A stretch of 64,000 nt of DNA from Sisyra terminalis. Lineage: Eukaryota > Arthropoda > Insecta > Neuroptera > Sisyridae. Every line of letters begins with the position of its first letter. The stretch's first letter is position 1. The stretch spans positions 64,676,630 through 64,740,629 of the forward strand of contig OY292274.1 in the NCBI GenBank assembly GCA_958496175.1, written 5' to 3'. A program made the position numbers and the translations under genes. The notes below the pieces were generated by a model. That model was not told the DNA's origin. It searched no databases and worked only from the letters and a program-made list of their open reading frames with translations. Of this stretch, positions 1 through 12,947 are shown piece by piece.

Positions 1-1955
1 GGCCATTTGAGAAAATGTAATTTTCACATTTCATTTATTTCAATTCAACTTTTAATCCTTCGTAATAAAACTGTGTTTACGTAATTACTTTTTTGCTTGC
101 CAGCGATTAGCGTTTCTAGCTTACGTGGAATTTCAAAAAATAAACGCTCGGATACGCTATGTCTGGTGTCTAACTAGCGTTTTTGCTAGTTTTCCAATTA
201 AAACTAGCTACCGGTTTACTATGTGCAGATAAACGTAAATGCGTCGCGATTTTAATGGCCGTTTGATTTTTCAATTAACTTTCTTGGCTTTGGCATTTGA
301 AAATCATTTTATACGGAGTCCCGACCGGAGTCCGCGTCCCAGTGTCAATCTCGGTTCATTATCGTAGTTAATTTCCGAGGCTGATGGTTAATTATGTTTG
401 TTTTGATGGAAATCCCTTTTTTATTGGTGGAACTGGCAGTTTAATTACTAGTTTGGTCGTAATGTATGCATTAATATTGCAAACAGTTACGATTGCTTAA
501 TTCGATTTATAATTTGATCGTCAATTTGGGATTTTTGTTCGTTCTAATAAAAATAAATTGGAAAACTAATTAAGGGTGAAATAGTAAAATATTATTTTAC
601 TAACTAATACTAGTGGCTTTATAATTTTGAAACAAAAACAAATTTTATTCGGAAAAATTCTTTTGAAATAATATTCACCATTTCCCTTTCTCTTGCTTAA
701 ATATTAGTTGATTTAAATCAGTAATTTCAATATACAATATAATAGATTTTTTTTTTTCAAATAAATTGCACAGTCTGCATAAGGTTGCAATAAGTGCATT
801 CAATCCATAGACAATCACATGTAAGCACTAGTCCCAGTAGATTAGTGCTGTGTAAGTACAAAATATATTTTTAACAATCAATAGCAACAATAACAATAAT
901 AGTAATTCTTATAGCAATAACAACAATCATACAAACAATCAACAGTAGCAATAGGAATAATAATAATAGTCTACAATAACAATATTAATGCTAATAATAA
1001 TGTGAAACATTAATCTATAAGTAATATATAAAAATAAAGCTTTATACAATAAGAAGTAATAATTTGGCAATAAATATTTAATAGGAATATTTGTTTAGTT
1101 ACAAAATACATCAGGCAAATTTATTACATTGCATTTTTTAACCTTCTTAAATCAATAAATTAATAAACAAAATTAATAAATTTAATAAACAAAATTGAAA
1201 ATAATCTTTAGGGCACTAGAACCTTTGTCGTAGGCTCCTTGATTGAAATCTTTGTAGAATTTCAATGTTGGAGTAGATTTTTTTTTAAATGAAAACTATT
1301 TCCAGTTCAAATATGCCACTTTAGAGGCTCTAGAGTCTAGAAAACCATGTCTGCACAGTTGTACTGACTGCAATCACAATAACTGGTTTTGGATCAAGAA
1401 TAAAATATTTCGTCTGGAATCTACTTTCGTCTACCTGGTCTTATCTTTCGTACAAATTTTGATACTCAAGGTTTTATTACCTGATTTTAACCCTCGAAAG
1501 ATATGTTAGTTCCATTTTCACACTAGGTTGGAATGTCACCAGTCTTATACGTTTTGGAACTCAAGGTTCTTGTCCCTGATTTTAACCCTCAAAAGATATG
1601 TTAATTCCATTTTCACACTATGTTGAAATGTGACTGATCTTATACATTTTTCTGTGGACTATTGTGTAATTTGCAACAGTTCAGCATTGTGTCGCTATAT
1701 CATGGTCCAACTTCATTCCTCTGTCTTTTTTATTTTTTTATTTGTTGATTGTTCTTGATTTTGTGGTCAATCAACTGCCATTTCTTGGAGTTCTTGAGGT
1801 AGTTTCCGCTTCAGTCTTCTTTAGTTTATAGTTTCCCCCAAGCCTAGTTTTACTGCATTAGGACAATTTTCTAGACCGTTCCTTGGAAATTCAATTATAA
1901 ATCCCAATTTAAGAATTTAATTATAAATTTGTTTTATAATTACCAAACATAAGTA
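1..1955. other. AT-rich non-coding stretch
   Basis: No coding exon, RNA gene or complete mobile element is visible. About 860-1010 is a degenerate AAC/AAT trinucleotide-rich tract. Two direct copies of a roughly 95-bp segment lie at about 1457-1645 and are listed separately. Confidence 0.5.
1457..1645. repeat. Two-copy tandem repeat, about 95 bp unit
   Basis: The two units share the blocks CTGATTTTAACCCTC, AAAGATATGTTA and TTCCATTTTCACACTA in the same order and spacing. They differ by scattered substitutions, so this is an old local duplication. No function is apparent. Confidence 0.7.
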
Positions 1956-2878
1956 CACTAGGATGGTCCTTAATAAGGATGTTTTTGAATTTCTTTGCTC
2001 CCAGGGACTCAAGTGCTTCCAAATTGAAAAAAATCCCTGAAAATTTGAGCTCTTAATATTAACTTTAAGATAGTCCACTTTCCAACTTAAGTTTCTTATG
2101 GAAATAACGTGAAAAAAAAAAAATTCTTTAGAATTTCATAACTCAGCGACAAATAAATCGAATGTAACCAATTCCGTCATGTTTATTATAAATTTAACGC
2201 TCTACAAATAAAAGCTGATATGATTTTTCGTTAAATCTATTGGCTTAAGAGTTATTGACTTATCTATTGGCTTAAGAATACAGCACTAATGGTCAATGAA
2301 AATATAATACATTTTCAACTAAGCAACGGAAAGATGGTAAAGTTGGTTACATAGCTAATATTGAATCTTATGACAATGAACAAGTATAAATAATGAAGGA
2401 TGAACTCCTACAGCTACGGCGTGAAAAATCACAAGAATAATATTTTATATTTGCTTCTTTTTGATCTTAAATACGAATTTTGCATAAGAAATTTGATATA
2501 TTTCTTAAAAATAAGTATTAACATAATAATTATAGTCGATAATATTAATAATTATATAATAATTAAACTTTGAGCTCGAATAACTCTTAGGTCAATAGAT
2601 TTAGCAAAAAATCTCAAGAGCTTTTTTTGTAGAGCGTTAAATTTACAATAAACATTATGCGATTAGTTACTTTCGATTTATTTGTCGCTGAGTTATGGAA
2701 TTCTAAAGAATTTTTTTTTCACGTTATTTCCATAAGAAAGTTAAGTTGGAAAGTGGATTACTTAAAGTTAATATTAAGAGCTTAAATGTTCAGGGATTTT
2801 TTTTCATCAATTTGGAAGCATTTGAGCCCTTGGGAGCAAAGAAATTCAAAAGCATCCCTCTTAAGGACCACCCTAGTG
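1956..2878. mobile_element. Foldback / long-TIR DNA element (family FB-A)
   Basis: Two inverted arms of about 300 bp (roughly 1956-2262 and 2570-2878) surround an AT-rich spacer of about 300 bp. The termini are CACTAGGATGG on the left and the complement of CACTAGGGTGG on the right. Each terminus is flanked by TA, consistent with a TA target duplication as made by Tc1/mariner-like transposases. The arms contain long A/T runs and the subterminal block TTTGAGCTCTTAATATTAA about 80 bp from the end. There is no ORF, so it is non-autonomous. Confidence 0.8.
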
Positions 2879-2880
2879 TA

Positions 2881-3640
2881 TATACACTATTTTTTTTTCG
2901 TTAGTGCTTAATATTTCGTTAGTTCCTCTATGTAATTGTAGGAGGCATAAGTGACCCGAATGAAACTCAAATTAGTAGTGGGGTACAGTGGAGTCTAGGT
3001 AAGCCAACAGCTTGGAACTAAGCTAATAGACGAACAACCTAATAGATTTGGATGTACTGGACATTTTTATGGCGTTAGTTTTCATTATTTTGACTCCTAA
3101 GAAATAAATATAGTTTGTAAAAGTGATGAATTTCGCGGACTGGTAAAATTATTACGATTTTGAATATTTCTTCCTCTAGTTCTGTACTCTTCCACTTTGC
3201 TGTATTAAATATTTGCTCTAAGTATGAATTGGCTAGCTGGTACCCGCGATTTAGTCAGCGCAGGATTATTTTAAGCAGCTTATTTTCTTCTTCATGATCC
3301 TATTTATCTTATACCAAAGTTCATCAAAATTGGTGCCGTTTAGTCGTGAAGACCAGAAAGTTAACTTTGAAAGCTATCCTTGTTGTAATCTATCCATGTA
3401 TATTGTGTAATGAACGTCAATTGAAACTAAATATTTTTGATGATCTCCCTAATAGGTAATATAAACACTATAGTTTGTGAAAATAGATTTTTTACGCTTC
3501 TCAAACATAGACCATGGTTTCACGAGTTATTCTGACATAAACTGCATTTTATAAGTAAAGTTTTATAAAACCCATTTTAATATTTTTGCGTAAAAGAGCA
3601 ACAAACATCCATATATAGATAGCTATCTTGAATTATAGCA
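2881..3640. other. Non-coding stretch with possible mobile-element debris
   Basis: No gene is seen. The segment around 3310-3350 (ACCAAAGTTCATCAAAATTGG) resembles the tail sequence found inside the Helitron at about 6575-6600, so a decayed element is likely here. Confidence 0.35.
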
Positions 3641-3644
3641 GTTT

Positions 3645-3890
3645 TTCAATGATCTTGGACAGTATGGAGAGAAGATCGATAGGACGGTATCTTTTAGGGT
3701 CATTTGCGGATTTGTTAGATTTCTTTTTTCAGATTATTTTCGCGTATTTTCATATTTTCAGGAAATAGGAAAGACATATCAGAGTATTGTAGATGGATGT
3801 ATGTAGGAGGACAAGAGTTTTGCAAGGGAGGTTTTTTAAGAGGGATTAGGAGATGAAATCATGTCCTAGATTTTTTTGATCTTTAGACGA
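3645..3890 (-). pseudogene. Non-LTR retrotransposon (jockey-like LINE) RT fragment
   Basis: Read on the minus strand from about 3890 down to 3645, one frame gives a recognisable start of a LINE reverse transcriptase: a GHDFIS block, then LKNLPCKTLVLL, a YFLKI.KYAKII block, then NDPKRYRPIDLLSILSKIIE. The RYRPI.LLS..SK..EKL motif is characteristic of jockey-clade LINEs. In-frame stops interrupt it, including one where the family usually has the Trp of the WK.A.I motif. Only about 80 residues remain of an ORF that is normally around 900. It is a dead fragment with neither end of the element visible. Confidence 0.75.
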
Positions 3891-5124
3891 CTTATGGTGT
3901 TTTTAACATGTTTAATTTTTAGCCTTTTTTGTAGAATCAATTTGAAAAATCATTTCGCCGACCACAAATAAATATATCCACAAAAGTAGTTCCATAAAGG
4001 TTTGGTTTTTATTTTGATTGGAAAACACAACAACAACAGAAAAAGCTGGTGAAAATAGCATCTAATTGGTGCTTTGTTCAATTTGTAATTACCTTGGTTG
4101 TGTTTCGTCGAGGTAAATAATTCGTTTGCCGAGTAAATAAAATTCAACACACGAAAATCCCTTTAACCCTTAATCCTTTTTGCGTCGTTTTTCTACAAAT
4201 GTCTTTTCAATCCCAGCCGTGTGATTTAAACACAACAATTTTCCGGCAAATACCTTTGAAAAGAGAGCTTTAAATTCTCATCGGTAGAACGGCGACGGCG
4301 GTGGGCGGCGGGTGAAAAACAACACATGTTGCCAACTGCCGACTACCGACTACCTCTACATTATAGATCAGTCAGTTAATGCTCGGCAATTTTTTTCCTT
4401 TTGTGTTAAGCCAAAGGCGAGAACAATTTTCGGATTCATTTGAACCGAAAAAAAAAACATGAAACTTTGTGAGTTACATTTATTATTTTTGCGTTTACTT
4501 TAAAGCAAAGAAAAAAAAAATATAACGAAACGGTCGTCGACAAGAAGTAATTTCCAATGGGAACACCGATGCGAAATTCCCGCAATAAATTTCGAAAATT
4601 ACGATCCCAATGCGAACGGGAAAAATTCCACTTTGTAAATATCTCAATATTTTTAAGTCGTTCAAGTCCTAAGGCTTGTCGGCTGGATATGGGAAATGTG
4701 GCCGATGGTCGCACGGCTGGAGCGATGAAAACATGTTGTCATGATAAAATCGAAAGCCCCAACGGCCAAGGGTTGGAACGTATCAAAAGCGACTAATAAA
4801 TATCACTTAAATTTGGACAGTTTTCGAGGGGATATTTTTCTTTTTCATGCCCTCCTGCCAGCTTGTGTTCGCTATAATACTTTATTCCTTTTATAGCCCA
4901 CAATTCTTATAAAATGGACACTGGGATATAGTCGGACAAAACGCGTGTAATTCGAGTATAAATATCTCCGGGTGTGATACATGGGGTAGAACGACTTTAA
5001 ACGTCGTGGTTCTATGATAAATTTGTTGATAACATTTTTGAAAGAAATTTTTATTAAAATGATTTTTTTTAGGCAAATAACAAAATATATTAAAGAAACT
5101 GTTCTGAAGCTCTTTATTAACAAA
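3891..5124. other. Non-repetitive stretch with GC-richer islands
   Basis: No exon can be supported. About 4256-4330 and 4550-4800 are markedly richer in G and C than the surroundings and are not part of the visible repeats. They may be conserved non-coding host sequence. Overlapping short ORFs on both strands at 4436-4796 have no recognisable motif. Confidence 0.35.
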
Positions 5125-6756
5125 CTAGCTGATCTCCGCGACTTCGTCTGCGTAACGAAGGGGTAGATTATATTTTCCTTTTAAATTTGCTATTTGTAAT
5201 GGCATATGAAAATTATTATTTTTCTTATTTCTTTTACGAAAAACATAATCTTACTTAAAAACACTATTTTGTCAACTTTAAAAAGAGACATTTAATAAAC
5301 TGTTGCAAAGAATAAAGTTGTTCTATGTAATAATCAATTAATTTTCAAAAAATATTTATAAATATCTAAAAAGAGTATGGTCTATTTCGTATACCTACCG
5401 TGAACCAATTAATCCGTAAATCAATCACCATCAGTACATAAATAAAAACTATCGTTAAGTGCAATAAAGTCAGTCATAATTATGACTTAAAACAGTCAAA
5501 AGTTATCAAAACACTCGCCTAGATATTTAGAATATTAGTAGAAATCCCATTTCATTGTCTCAACTTTTACACTACTGAAATGTACAAAACTTCGGTGAAA
5601 TTAAAATTTGTTCAAATGCACGAAACCCAGTTCCTCCATAATCAAGTATAACCATTGTGTATCTATGTACTTATTATTAAAATATCTGAATCTCAACTAA
5701 ATAATTAAACTATTTTTATTTAGTTCGCCGAATTTCTCGCTACTCGATATTAGCTCATTAATGTGTTTATTTGGGATAACGTATATCGGATTTTCAGGTT
5801 TACAATACGTGAAAACCAAAAAACTTAATACTCACTTATGAACTTAACCTTTTTTAGATTTATATATTAGAGTTTAAATTTTAAAGTAGATCCTAGGTTT
5901 TATTTCTAATAATAAACCAACATTGTTTAATTTCAAGCGATAAAACGTTTCGTCTATAACGAACATACCTTGATAATTAAATTTGAAATTTCGATTGTTT
6001 ATTAGACGTTATGCCGTACAAACTTTGCCACCATTTTGCACTCTTTTAGAGGAGGAATTATCAAAAAAACCTTTCTTATTATATATCTGCATCGTATAAG
6101 AAAAACAATTTCCAAATTTCATCGACACAAATATGCATTTATATTGTAAAATACAATGTAAAACGAAAAAAATTATGATCTTTATTTTGATTATCATAAC
6201 TAAAAAGCAATTCGAAAAAAAAAATGTTTACTGTAAGATTCGAACCCACATCTTTATAATTAGGAGCATCAGAATGTTAGATACGTAAGCCATTACGCTA
6301 TTAACATCAGCTATATGTTTTATATATATAAAGGTTTATATTTCAAAGAGGCAATTTTTTTTAAAATTTAAATTGAATTTACTGTGCTTTTTATCAGTTC
6401 AACTAAAAATATTTTTACAGACTATTTTCTAACTTTAAATTACCTTTCCAATGATATATAACTTACCTTTCTAGTGTAAAAATTTGTGTTTTCATCCCTT
6501 TGGAATACCTTCCCTTATTATTTTTTTGGAATGATTAGTAGCCTATAGTCTGTGGGAAATTGTGTTATATCTTAATACCAAAGTTCATTAAATTCGGTTG
6601 TTCCGTTTTTTAGTTAAATCGGGACACACAGACGGACAAAAATTTTAAAAATGTTAAATTCGGAATAAGGGCCTCTTGAAACAAATATTTACCCAAAAAT
6701 TGGGTTCAAAATCGAAATGTACAGACAGACGTAAGCATTTTATATATTAGTATAGA
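5125..6756 (-). mobile_element. Helitron (non-autonomous), 1632 bp
   Basis: On the minus strand the element begins TCTATACTAATATATAAAA at 6756 and ends GGAGATCAGCTAG at 5125. The 5' flank is A and the 3' flank is T, as expected for Helitron insertion between A and T without target duplication. A short hairpin based on CGCAGACGAAGTCGCG lies just before the CTAG end. There is no Rep/helicase ORF. The 5' part (about 6570-6720) is shared with the element starting at 36264. The middle part at 5970-6160 is shared with the different Helitron at 25614, which indicates modular rearrangement within this group. Confidence 0.75.
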
Positions 6757-7779
6757 TTAAGCTCCTTGTCGCTAAATGCTTGCGCCATCTATTGCACACA
6801 CTTCTAATGTAAAAATCATCATAAAGCTCGTGGATCATTTAATGTAATTTCAATTAATTCCAATTATTCTTTTTGAAATATTTGATTAAATTTTTGGTTC
6901 AGAATCGTAAGATTTATTCATTACTAAGCCTCTAACACTTCTTTCAATATGACTTCAGATATAATTAATTTTCATTCACAAAAAATGGGTTTAAATCAAA
7001 TAAAAAAAGACCATTGGCAATTTTTATAATGGAGACATTAAACGTCTGGATGATTTTCTTCAATATTCTCCTCGACATCTGCGTTCAATCACACATTTGT
7101 CGTTCTAATGTTACGATGAGTTCTTATACGACACGGCCATATTTCATTTACGCCTTTTCGCAAAAATTCATGAAAAGAACTCGGTTTCAAATCGATGCTT
7201 TTTCCATTCTTCCCAACCACCCAATTTCAAAATGAGCACAAATGAGACTTTTTAGACAAAAACCCGACAAGGACATATGTATGGGCATTAAATTAAGAGC
7301 TGCGATTAGATTCCTTTTCAAAATCTTTGTCAAAGTCTTTCTCCTCGAAAATGTAAGTAAGTACAATAAATATGTGAATAAAGAGACAAGAAAAAAAAAT
7401 GATTTCACCAACCAAAAAAATGAGACTTTAATAATGATTTTTTTCCAAATTAAATTCCTTTGTAAATTAAGTGATATTTGTAAACTTTAGATGTGGTCCA
7501 TTAATCCCTTAATCTCATCTCTCATAGGATCGTGTTTAAGGGTCGATCAAAAATAATTTCGATTTGCGATCAAGCTTTAATAAAGTGAATCATAAATCAG
7601 AAAAGTTTATGATCTACGATTGTTTCATATACACAAAGAAAAAATGAAGTAATTGGTAATCAATAAAATCAAATCGATTTATGAGTATTTAAAGAATGGA
7701 AAACGAATGATAGTTGCTAAAATAGGAAAAAAATTGTGGGGAAAAAATGAAAATTCCCCTAAATAAAGAAGAAAAATCT
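6757..7779. other. AT-rich non-coding stretch
   Basis: No gene or element boundary is seen. Overlapping ORFs of 73-82 codons at 7014-7490 have no recognisable motif and are read as chance. Confidence 0.4.
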
Positions 7780-8045
7780 GGTTGTTTAAAATTCCCTGTC
7801 ATTAATTGATGTTTTTTTTAATTTTCCAAATTAGCTACTATATTCGTTGCCTATCGCAACTTCATCGGGTGTCTACTAAAATTAAATCAATTAAAAAACA
7901 TACATTGTTATAAAAGTATTCAATATGTTTGCATAGAATACAATATGAAGTTACGATAGGCAACGAAACGTCTAATTTGGAAAATTAAAAACATCAATTA
8001 ATGAAAGCGGATCTTAAACAACCGGAGTTTCTTTCTTTATTCCAA
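7780..8045. repeat. Penelope-like terminal unit, degraded, partly palindromic
   Basis: The outer parts are inverted copies (for example TTAATTGATGTTTTTTTTAA near 7800 and its complement near 7990). Each carries a degraded version of the hammerhead-like core seen at 18.9 and 19.5 kb: TTCGTTGCCTATCGCAACTTC around 7835 and the reverse-oriented GGCAACGAAACGTC around 7960. The flanks (AAATAAAGAAGAAAAATCTGG, and AACAACCGGAGTTTCTTTCT in reverse) resemble the edge of the units at 16.2, 18.8 and 19.4 kb. Confidence 0.55.
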
Positions 8046-8759
8046 TAAAACCATTTTATTTCCAATAAAAAGCTGATATCTGAATTTTATAAATATTTTC
8101 CCAAAATTTTGGATTAAAAAATTTGAATCTTCATAAAATCTACAAAATTTGATACATATGTTTTAATGTAAAATCAGTGTAAAACAGTGAAAGAGAGTTA
8201 TTGGACTTCATTCGAAGACTGCAAATCGTAAGTCAAAATTTTGCTTTAAAAACAATAAAACCAATAATCGTTGATCGTGATAATGATCAAAATTAGAATA
8301 AGAAAATAAGTTCCCAAAATATGATAAGCAAAAATTTATTATGGTTCTCAGTTTACGGATCGTTATTTAAGACCGAAAGTCTTAATTGTGCGAAAAAAAA
8401 TAAAACTTACAAAATCAACGATTTTCATCCTTAAAAGTAAATTTTAAATTGAAAAATATTAATTCCGAATTATAATTAAGAGTTATATAGAAAAATTATT
8501 TAAATAACAATAATTTTCTTTGCGATATATGAATTATAAATCGAAATAAAAACCGTTCCAAATGTTCTATACTCAAAAGTCACTTTAAACGAGAAATCCT
8601 AAGCCTACTTGTACAAATCAAGGCACTGTAGTTATGGCGCAGAATCCATGGGCCAATCATAACTCAGCGTACAAAGCTCAACCTTTAATTCGACCAATGA
8701 GTAAACTTGTTACTTAAACTTTATGGATTTGAACCAATGACATGATTCTTGTACCTTCT
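8046..8759. other. AT-rich non-coding stretch
   Basis: No gene is seen. The part nearest 8760 may be the decayed 3' flank of the adjacent Penelope-like element, but no motif proves this. Confidence 0.35.
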
Positions 8760-9640
8760 GTATATCTAAATGTTCCTTATATCTTATTCAGAAAGTCCTA
8801 GAGATTTCGGTTTTATTTTTCGTTGTAATTTGGTTGTTCTCCAATGGTTTAAGAATTTTTATGATGTTGTTGTTTGTTGAAAATGCGATATTGAAGATAT
8901 TTTTCTTTAGGAAGTTGGTGATTGTAAAATTAAATATATATTTGAAGTTTGATTTTATATATTTTTTGTTTTCTTTTGGTGGAGTTGGAAGAATAGATTT
9001 TTTAGTAAATTTCGATATTATTTTGTCTACGATTGAGCTTTTGTATCCGTTAGTAGTGGCTATATGTTTAATTATCTTAATTTCGTCTTCACGAGCTTTA
9101 GTGCTAAGAGGGAAATTTAAAGCTCAGTACACTAGAATGTCGTTAGTTGCCATTTTTTAATTTCTTGGATGAAATGATGTTTTATGGATGGTTTTGGTCG
9201 TTGTTGTTGGTTTTCTGTATATATTGTATGACAAATTTCCATTTTCATTGGTGATTGTTGTGTCTAAACAGTTGATTGTTCCATTTAGTTCGTGTTCTGA
9301 AGTGAATTTTATTTTCTGCTTAATTTTGTTCAGATCGGATACCATATTGCCAATCTGTCGGATAGTTCCATTAAATAATATAAATGTATCGTCTACATAT
9401 CTTCCATAATATATTATTTTATTTTTGAAGGTATTGTCCATAATATATTTATTTTCAAAGTGATTCATGTAAATCTCGACTAGTAGTCCTGATAAAGGGG
9501 AACCCATGACCAAGCCTTCCTTTTGGTGATAAAATTTTTGATTGGAAGTGAAATAGTATTGTTTGTAATATGGTGGTTAACAAGTTCATTATGTCGTTGA
9601 TTACCATATAATTATATATTTTTGAGTTCATTATATTATA
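8760..9640 (-). pseudogene. Penelope-like element RT, broken
   Basis: The minus strand carries a Penelope-like reverse transcriptase in pieces. An open segment (9513-9157) has the GLVMGSPLSG motif with NHFE following, the catalytic YVDDTF, and the IKFTSEHE...LDTTI block ending IYRKPTTTTKTIHKTSFHP. After a stop the reading resumes with PLSTKAREDEIKIIKHIATTNGY at about 9120-9040, followed by a stretch ending AFSTNNNIIKILKPLENN. A short SRTF..RYKEH piece near 8800 resembles the C-terminal GIY-YIG endonuclease, but the GIY-YIG core is missing. A frameshift near 9560 breaks the part before the motif GLVMGSPL. PLEs are telomere-capable or dispersed retroelements with an RT plus GIY-YIG protein; this copy is dead. 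Confidence 0.85.
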
Positions 9641-9947
9641 TTCCACAATTTCGATAGTTTATTCAGCAGGGGCATTATATTTATAATATTTAAACTAATT
9701 TTCTTTTCTTCTTTACACAAAATTTATTACAACCATATTCTTTTTTGTATATTATACGTTAAATTTATCCCAAAGAATTTAAATTGAAATGAAATTATAA
9801 AGTATAATTACCCTAAATAACGTACAATACTTTATAATAAAGTACAGGTGGCAACCCTAATTTAAATATCATATAGGTAACATTTACTACTAAATATTAA
9901 CAATCTCTAATCTATTCTAATGAGGTTTTTAGCTAATATAGTCATTA
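9641..9947. other. AT-rich non-coding stretch
   Basis: Nothing recognisable is seen. It probably includes the decayed 5' part of the adjacent Penelope-like element. Confidence 0.3.
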
Positions 9948-10950
9948 GACAGATTCAAAAAAAAAATGATTTTTTTTTCTTAATTATATCGAAAATATTG
10001 TTGGTAATGACAAAAAAAATCCGGTGAAAGTTTAAGCTCTTAATATTAATATTAAGAGATGTCGCATCGCAAATGTCGATTTTCCATTTAAATAACATGG
10101 GAACAATATTCTCTTGCACTTTGGAATTTTATAGCTCACGTTGGTGACAATATTTCGGAATGACCAAGATATATTCTTGTAGAAAATTGAACAATTTACA
10201 AAAAAGGTCTCGTACAAGTTTTTGATATATTTATTCCTTCAAAAGTTATTCGAGGGCAAAGTTGAGCTAAAGAGAAATTTTAATATTTTTTCAATTTTTT
10301 GACGCAACCATCAGTTTTATAAGAACATTTTATAGGACAGTTTTTGTAGAGCACTTTTTTCCATAACTTATCTCTATAAAAGTTTTTGATATTTTTCTCA
10401 GGTCCTAAGTTATTAGCATTAAACTGAAAATTCCCTGAATTATTATATTTTTAACATAAAAATATTTTTTTTATTTTAATTAAATAACTAAGGACCTGTG
10501 AAAAATATCAAAAACTTTTAAAAAGATAAGTTATAGAAAAAAAACTGCTCTGCAAAAAAAATTCTATAAAATTTTCTCATAAAATTGATGGTTGCGTCAA
10601 AAAATTGAAAAAATATTAAAATTTCTCTTTAGTTCAACTTCGACCTCGAGTAACTTTTGAAGGAATAAATATATCAAAATCTTGTTCGAGATCTTTTTTG
10701 TAGATTGTTCAATTTTCTACAAGAATATACCTTGATTATTTCGAAATATGGTCACCAACGAGAGCTATAAAATTCCAAAGTGCAAGAGAATATTGTTCCT
10801 ATGTTATTTACATGGAAAATCGAAATTTGCGATGCGGCCCCTCTTAATATTAAGAGCTTAAACTTTCACAGGAATTTTTTTTGTCATTTTCAACATTATT
10901 TTTGATATAATTAAAGAAAAAAAAATCATCATTTTTATTTTGAATCAGTC
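9948..10950. mobile_element. Foldback / long-TIR element (family FB-B), about 1.0 kb
   Basis: Long inverted arms run inward from GACAGATTCAAA (left) and GACTGATTCAAA (right, complement). Both are flanked by TA, compatible with a TA target duplication. The arms hold GATGTCGCATCGCAAATGTCG on the left and its near-complement on the right. They continue to a centre near 10440-10480, so nearly the whole element folds. The subterminal block GAAAGTTTAAGCTCTTAATA lies about 75 bp inside the end. There is no protein-coding capacity. A related element is at 44454. Confidence 0.8.
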
Positions 10951-11089
10951 TATTATAGATAATTAAAAGCTGGGTGAGATTAAAAATGGATGTTATTCCT
11001 AACGAAATGTAAAGTTAATCAAGCATCCCCTATTAGTCCACCCTTGAAAGACTTGTATTTTCATATTTAAATGGGACTAATTTCTTTTT

Positions 11090-11165
11090 TTGTCATTTAC
11101 AATAATATTTTCGATATAATTAAGAAAAAAAATCTTCTTTTTTTTTTGAATCAGTCTATTAATCA
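11090..11165. repeat. Solo terminus of the FB-B family
   Basis: The sequence TTTGTCATTTACAATAATATTTTCGATATAATTAAG followed by TGAATCAGTCTAT repeats the right end of the preceding FB-B element about 210 bp further on, without a matching left arm. Confidence 0.7.
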
Positions 11166-12723
11166 TATAATATTAGAAAAAAATAATCTTATTTGTAATT
11201 GTTTTATCCAGTGAAACATTTTCTCATTGTTGATGAAAAAACCACGAGAATTACGTTAAACGGTTGTTTTTTTTTTCTCTCTGTACAAGTAAAATGATGT
11301 AAGCCAAACCTTAATTTTAATTGAAGAAAGTAACGATTGCAAATTATGAATTCCGAGTCTTGTTTAAGATAACTCATCTAATTTTATTATTACATAATTC
11401 TTTGTTCTCGCACACATTTCGTGAGATTCCAAGTAGGAAACGTTTGAAACTCTCAAGCATTTCATTATTACAATTATAATAAAGCATAGAACTAAGGATG
11501 GGTCTCGTTTCAAAAATTTGTTGAAATCGTCGCGAAATCGAGCACATCTTCTTCATTTGTGCTGTCATTGAAGATAGAGGGCGGCAGGGGCGGCAGTGAT
11601 TTGTACACTTACGTTTGAAACCATTCACGATATTGCAAATTTATTATCGAGTTTGAACTGTGAACTAATGGTACAATATCGGACGACCCTGTTTAATGTT
11701 TTGTGTAGTCAAACTGAACTCCACCTTAAATTTACATACAATCGTCACACCTAACGTGTTGCATTTAAATTACAATTTAAATTCAGAGCTATATGTATTA
11801 TACACTGACCATAGTGAAAAAATCTCCCAAATCTGTGGCCGATTGATTTATCAATTTCTTCAATTGCCGATCAAAACTTTCAAATTGATCTCACAATTTC
11901 TTCATACACTATTTTTTGTCTCTCAAAAAAAAACGTAACCACATCTATTTACGCAAAAAATAGGTGGGTTCGTCTATAAGAAAGTGTTCACTCAATTTCA
12001 TCATCATCATCTCCTTAAACTTCAAGTACTTACCAAAAAAAAAAAATATTTACTCTTCAAAATTAAAGAAAATATTTTCACCATTAATTACTTCATTAAT
12101 ATATCTTCAAATCGTTTTCAAACAATTTCCGCCAAACTTGTGCTTAAGATTCCTCCGGTTAGATTGGCGCGTAAATTAATTAGTGTTCAGTCACGATTTG
12201 GCCAACAATTTGAGTAATTATTTGGTGCAATTGTAACGAAGTCGTTTGTGTTGAATTAATAAATTCCCATTGATCATAATATTTCGGCAATCGGCAGCTT
12301 TCATTTCGGCGATAATTTTCAGACGTGTTCGATTTGAGATTTATCATTGACAGTTGCAACATTTGTTCGAATTGAGTGGATTAAGGTTTGGTGGAGTGGC
12401 GAGAAATATTTCGTGGTTTTTCAAACGAAAGTGATATTTTATATTTGTGTGGATTGCAAAATTTGCTGTGTGGCGAATACCTACATATTTTTTTTTCTAA
12501 TGTCGATGACTGAAAAGAATGGAATTGGTTGCAAAAAAAAAAATAAATCAATAGAGTTATTGTAGAAAAATAATTCATTGAATTGGGAAATGTTGGAATT
12601 ATTTTTCAATGCAATGGTCTACTTATAAAGAAATGGATTTATCTTGGCTCCATAAAGTCTTCTAAATTTTGATTTTTCCAAAAATTGTTCGATTTTTATA
12701 ATTTATCATAGGTATTTTGGAAA
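11166..12723. other. Non-repetitive AT-rich stretch
   Basis: No gene can be supported. Overlapping 60-84 codon ORFs on both strands show no motif or codon pattern. Confidence 0.35.
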
Positions 12724-12947
12724 GGATCTAGCCGATTAAAGATTTGAAAACTGTATTCGTGTCTAATGATGGGATCTTATCTGATTTTAATTGTTTTTCA
12801 TCTAAGCCATACACTTAAACTAACACCCCTATAGTATTGGAATAATGGGGATGACAACCCTGAAAGTAAATATTTTTTTTCAGAGCCTTATAAACATATC
12901 TTCATGAAATTGAAACTATGCATGACTATTATTAAACTTTTTATAAT

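Noticed and set aside
5125..5160. SINE or LINE 3' end suggested by the repeated GGGGATCAGCTAG tail
   Set aside because: No tRNA-derived promoter or poly-A tail. TC start, CTAG end, hairpin and A/T insertion site fit a Helitron better.
8640..8760. Hammerhead ribozyme adjacent to the first PLE
   Set aside because: No CTGANGA/GAAA pair could be placed there; only the units at 7.8, 18.9, 19.1, 19.5 and 37.6 kb show it.
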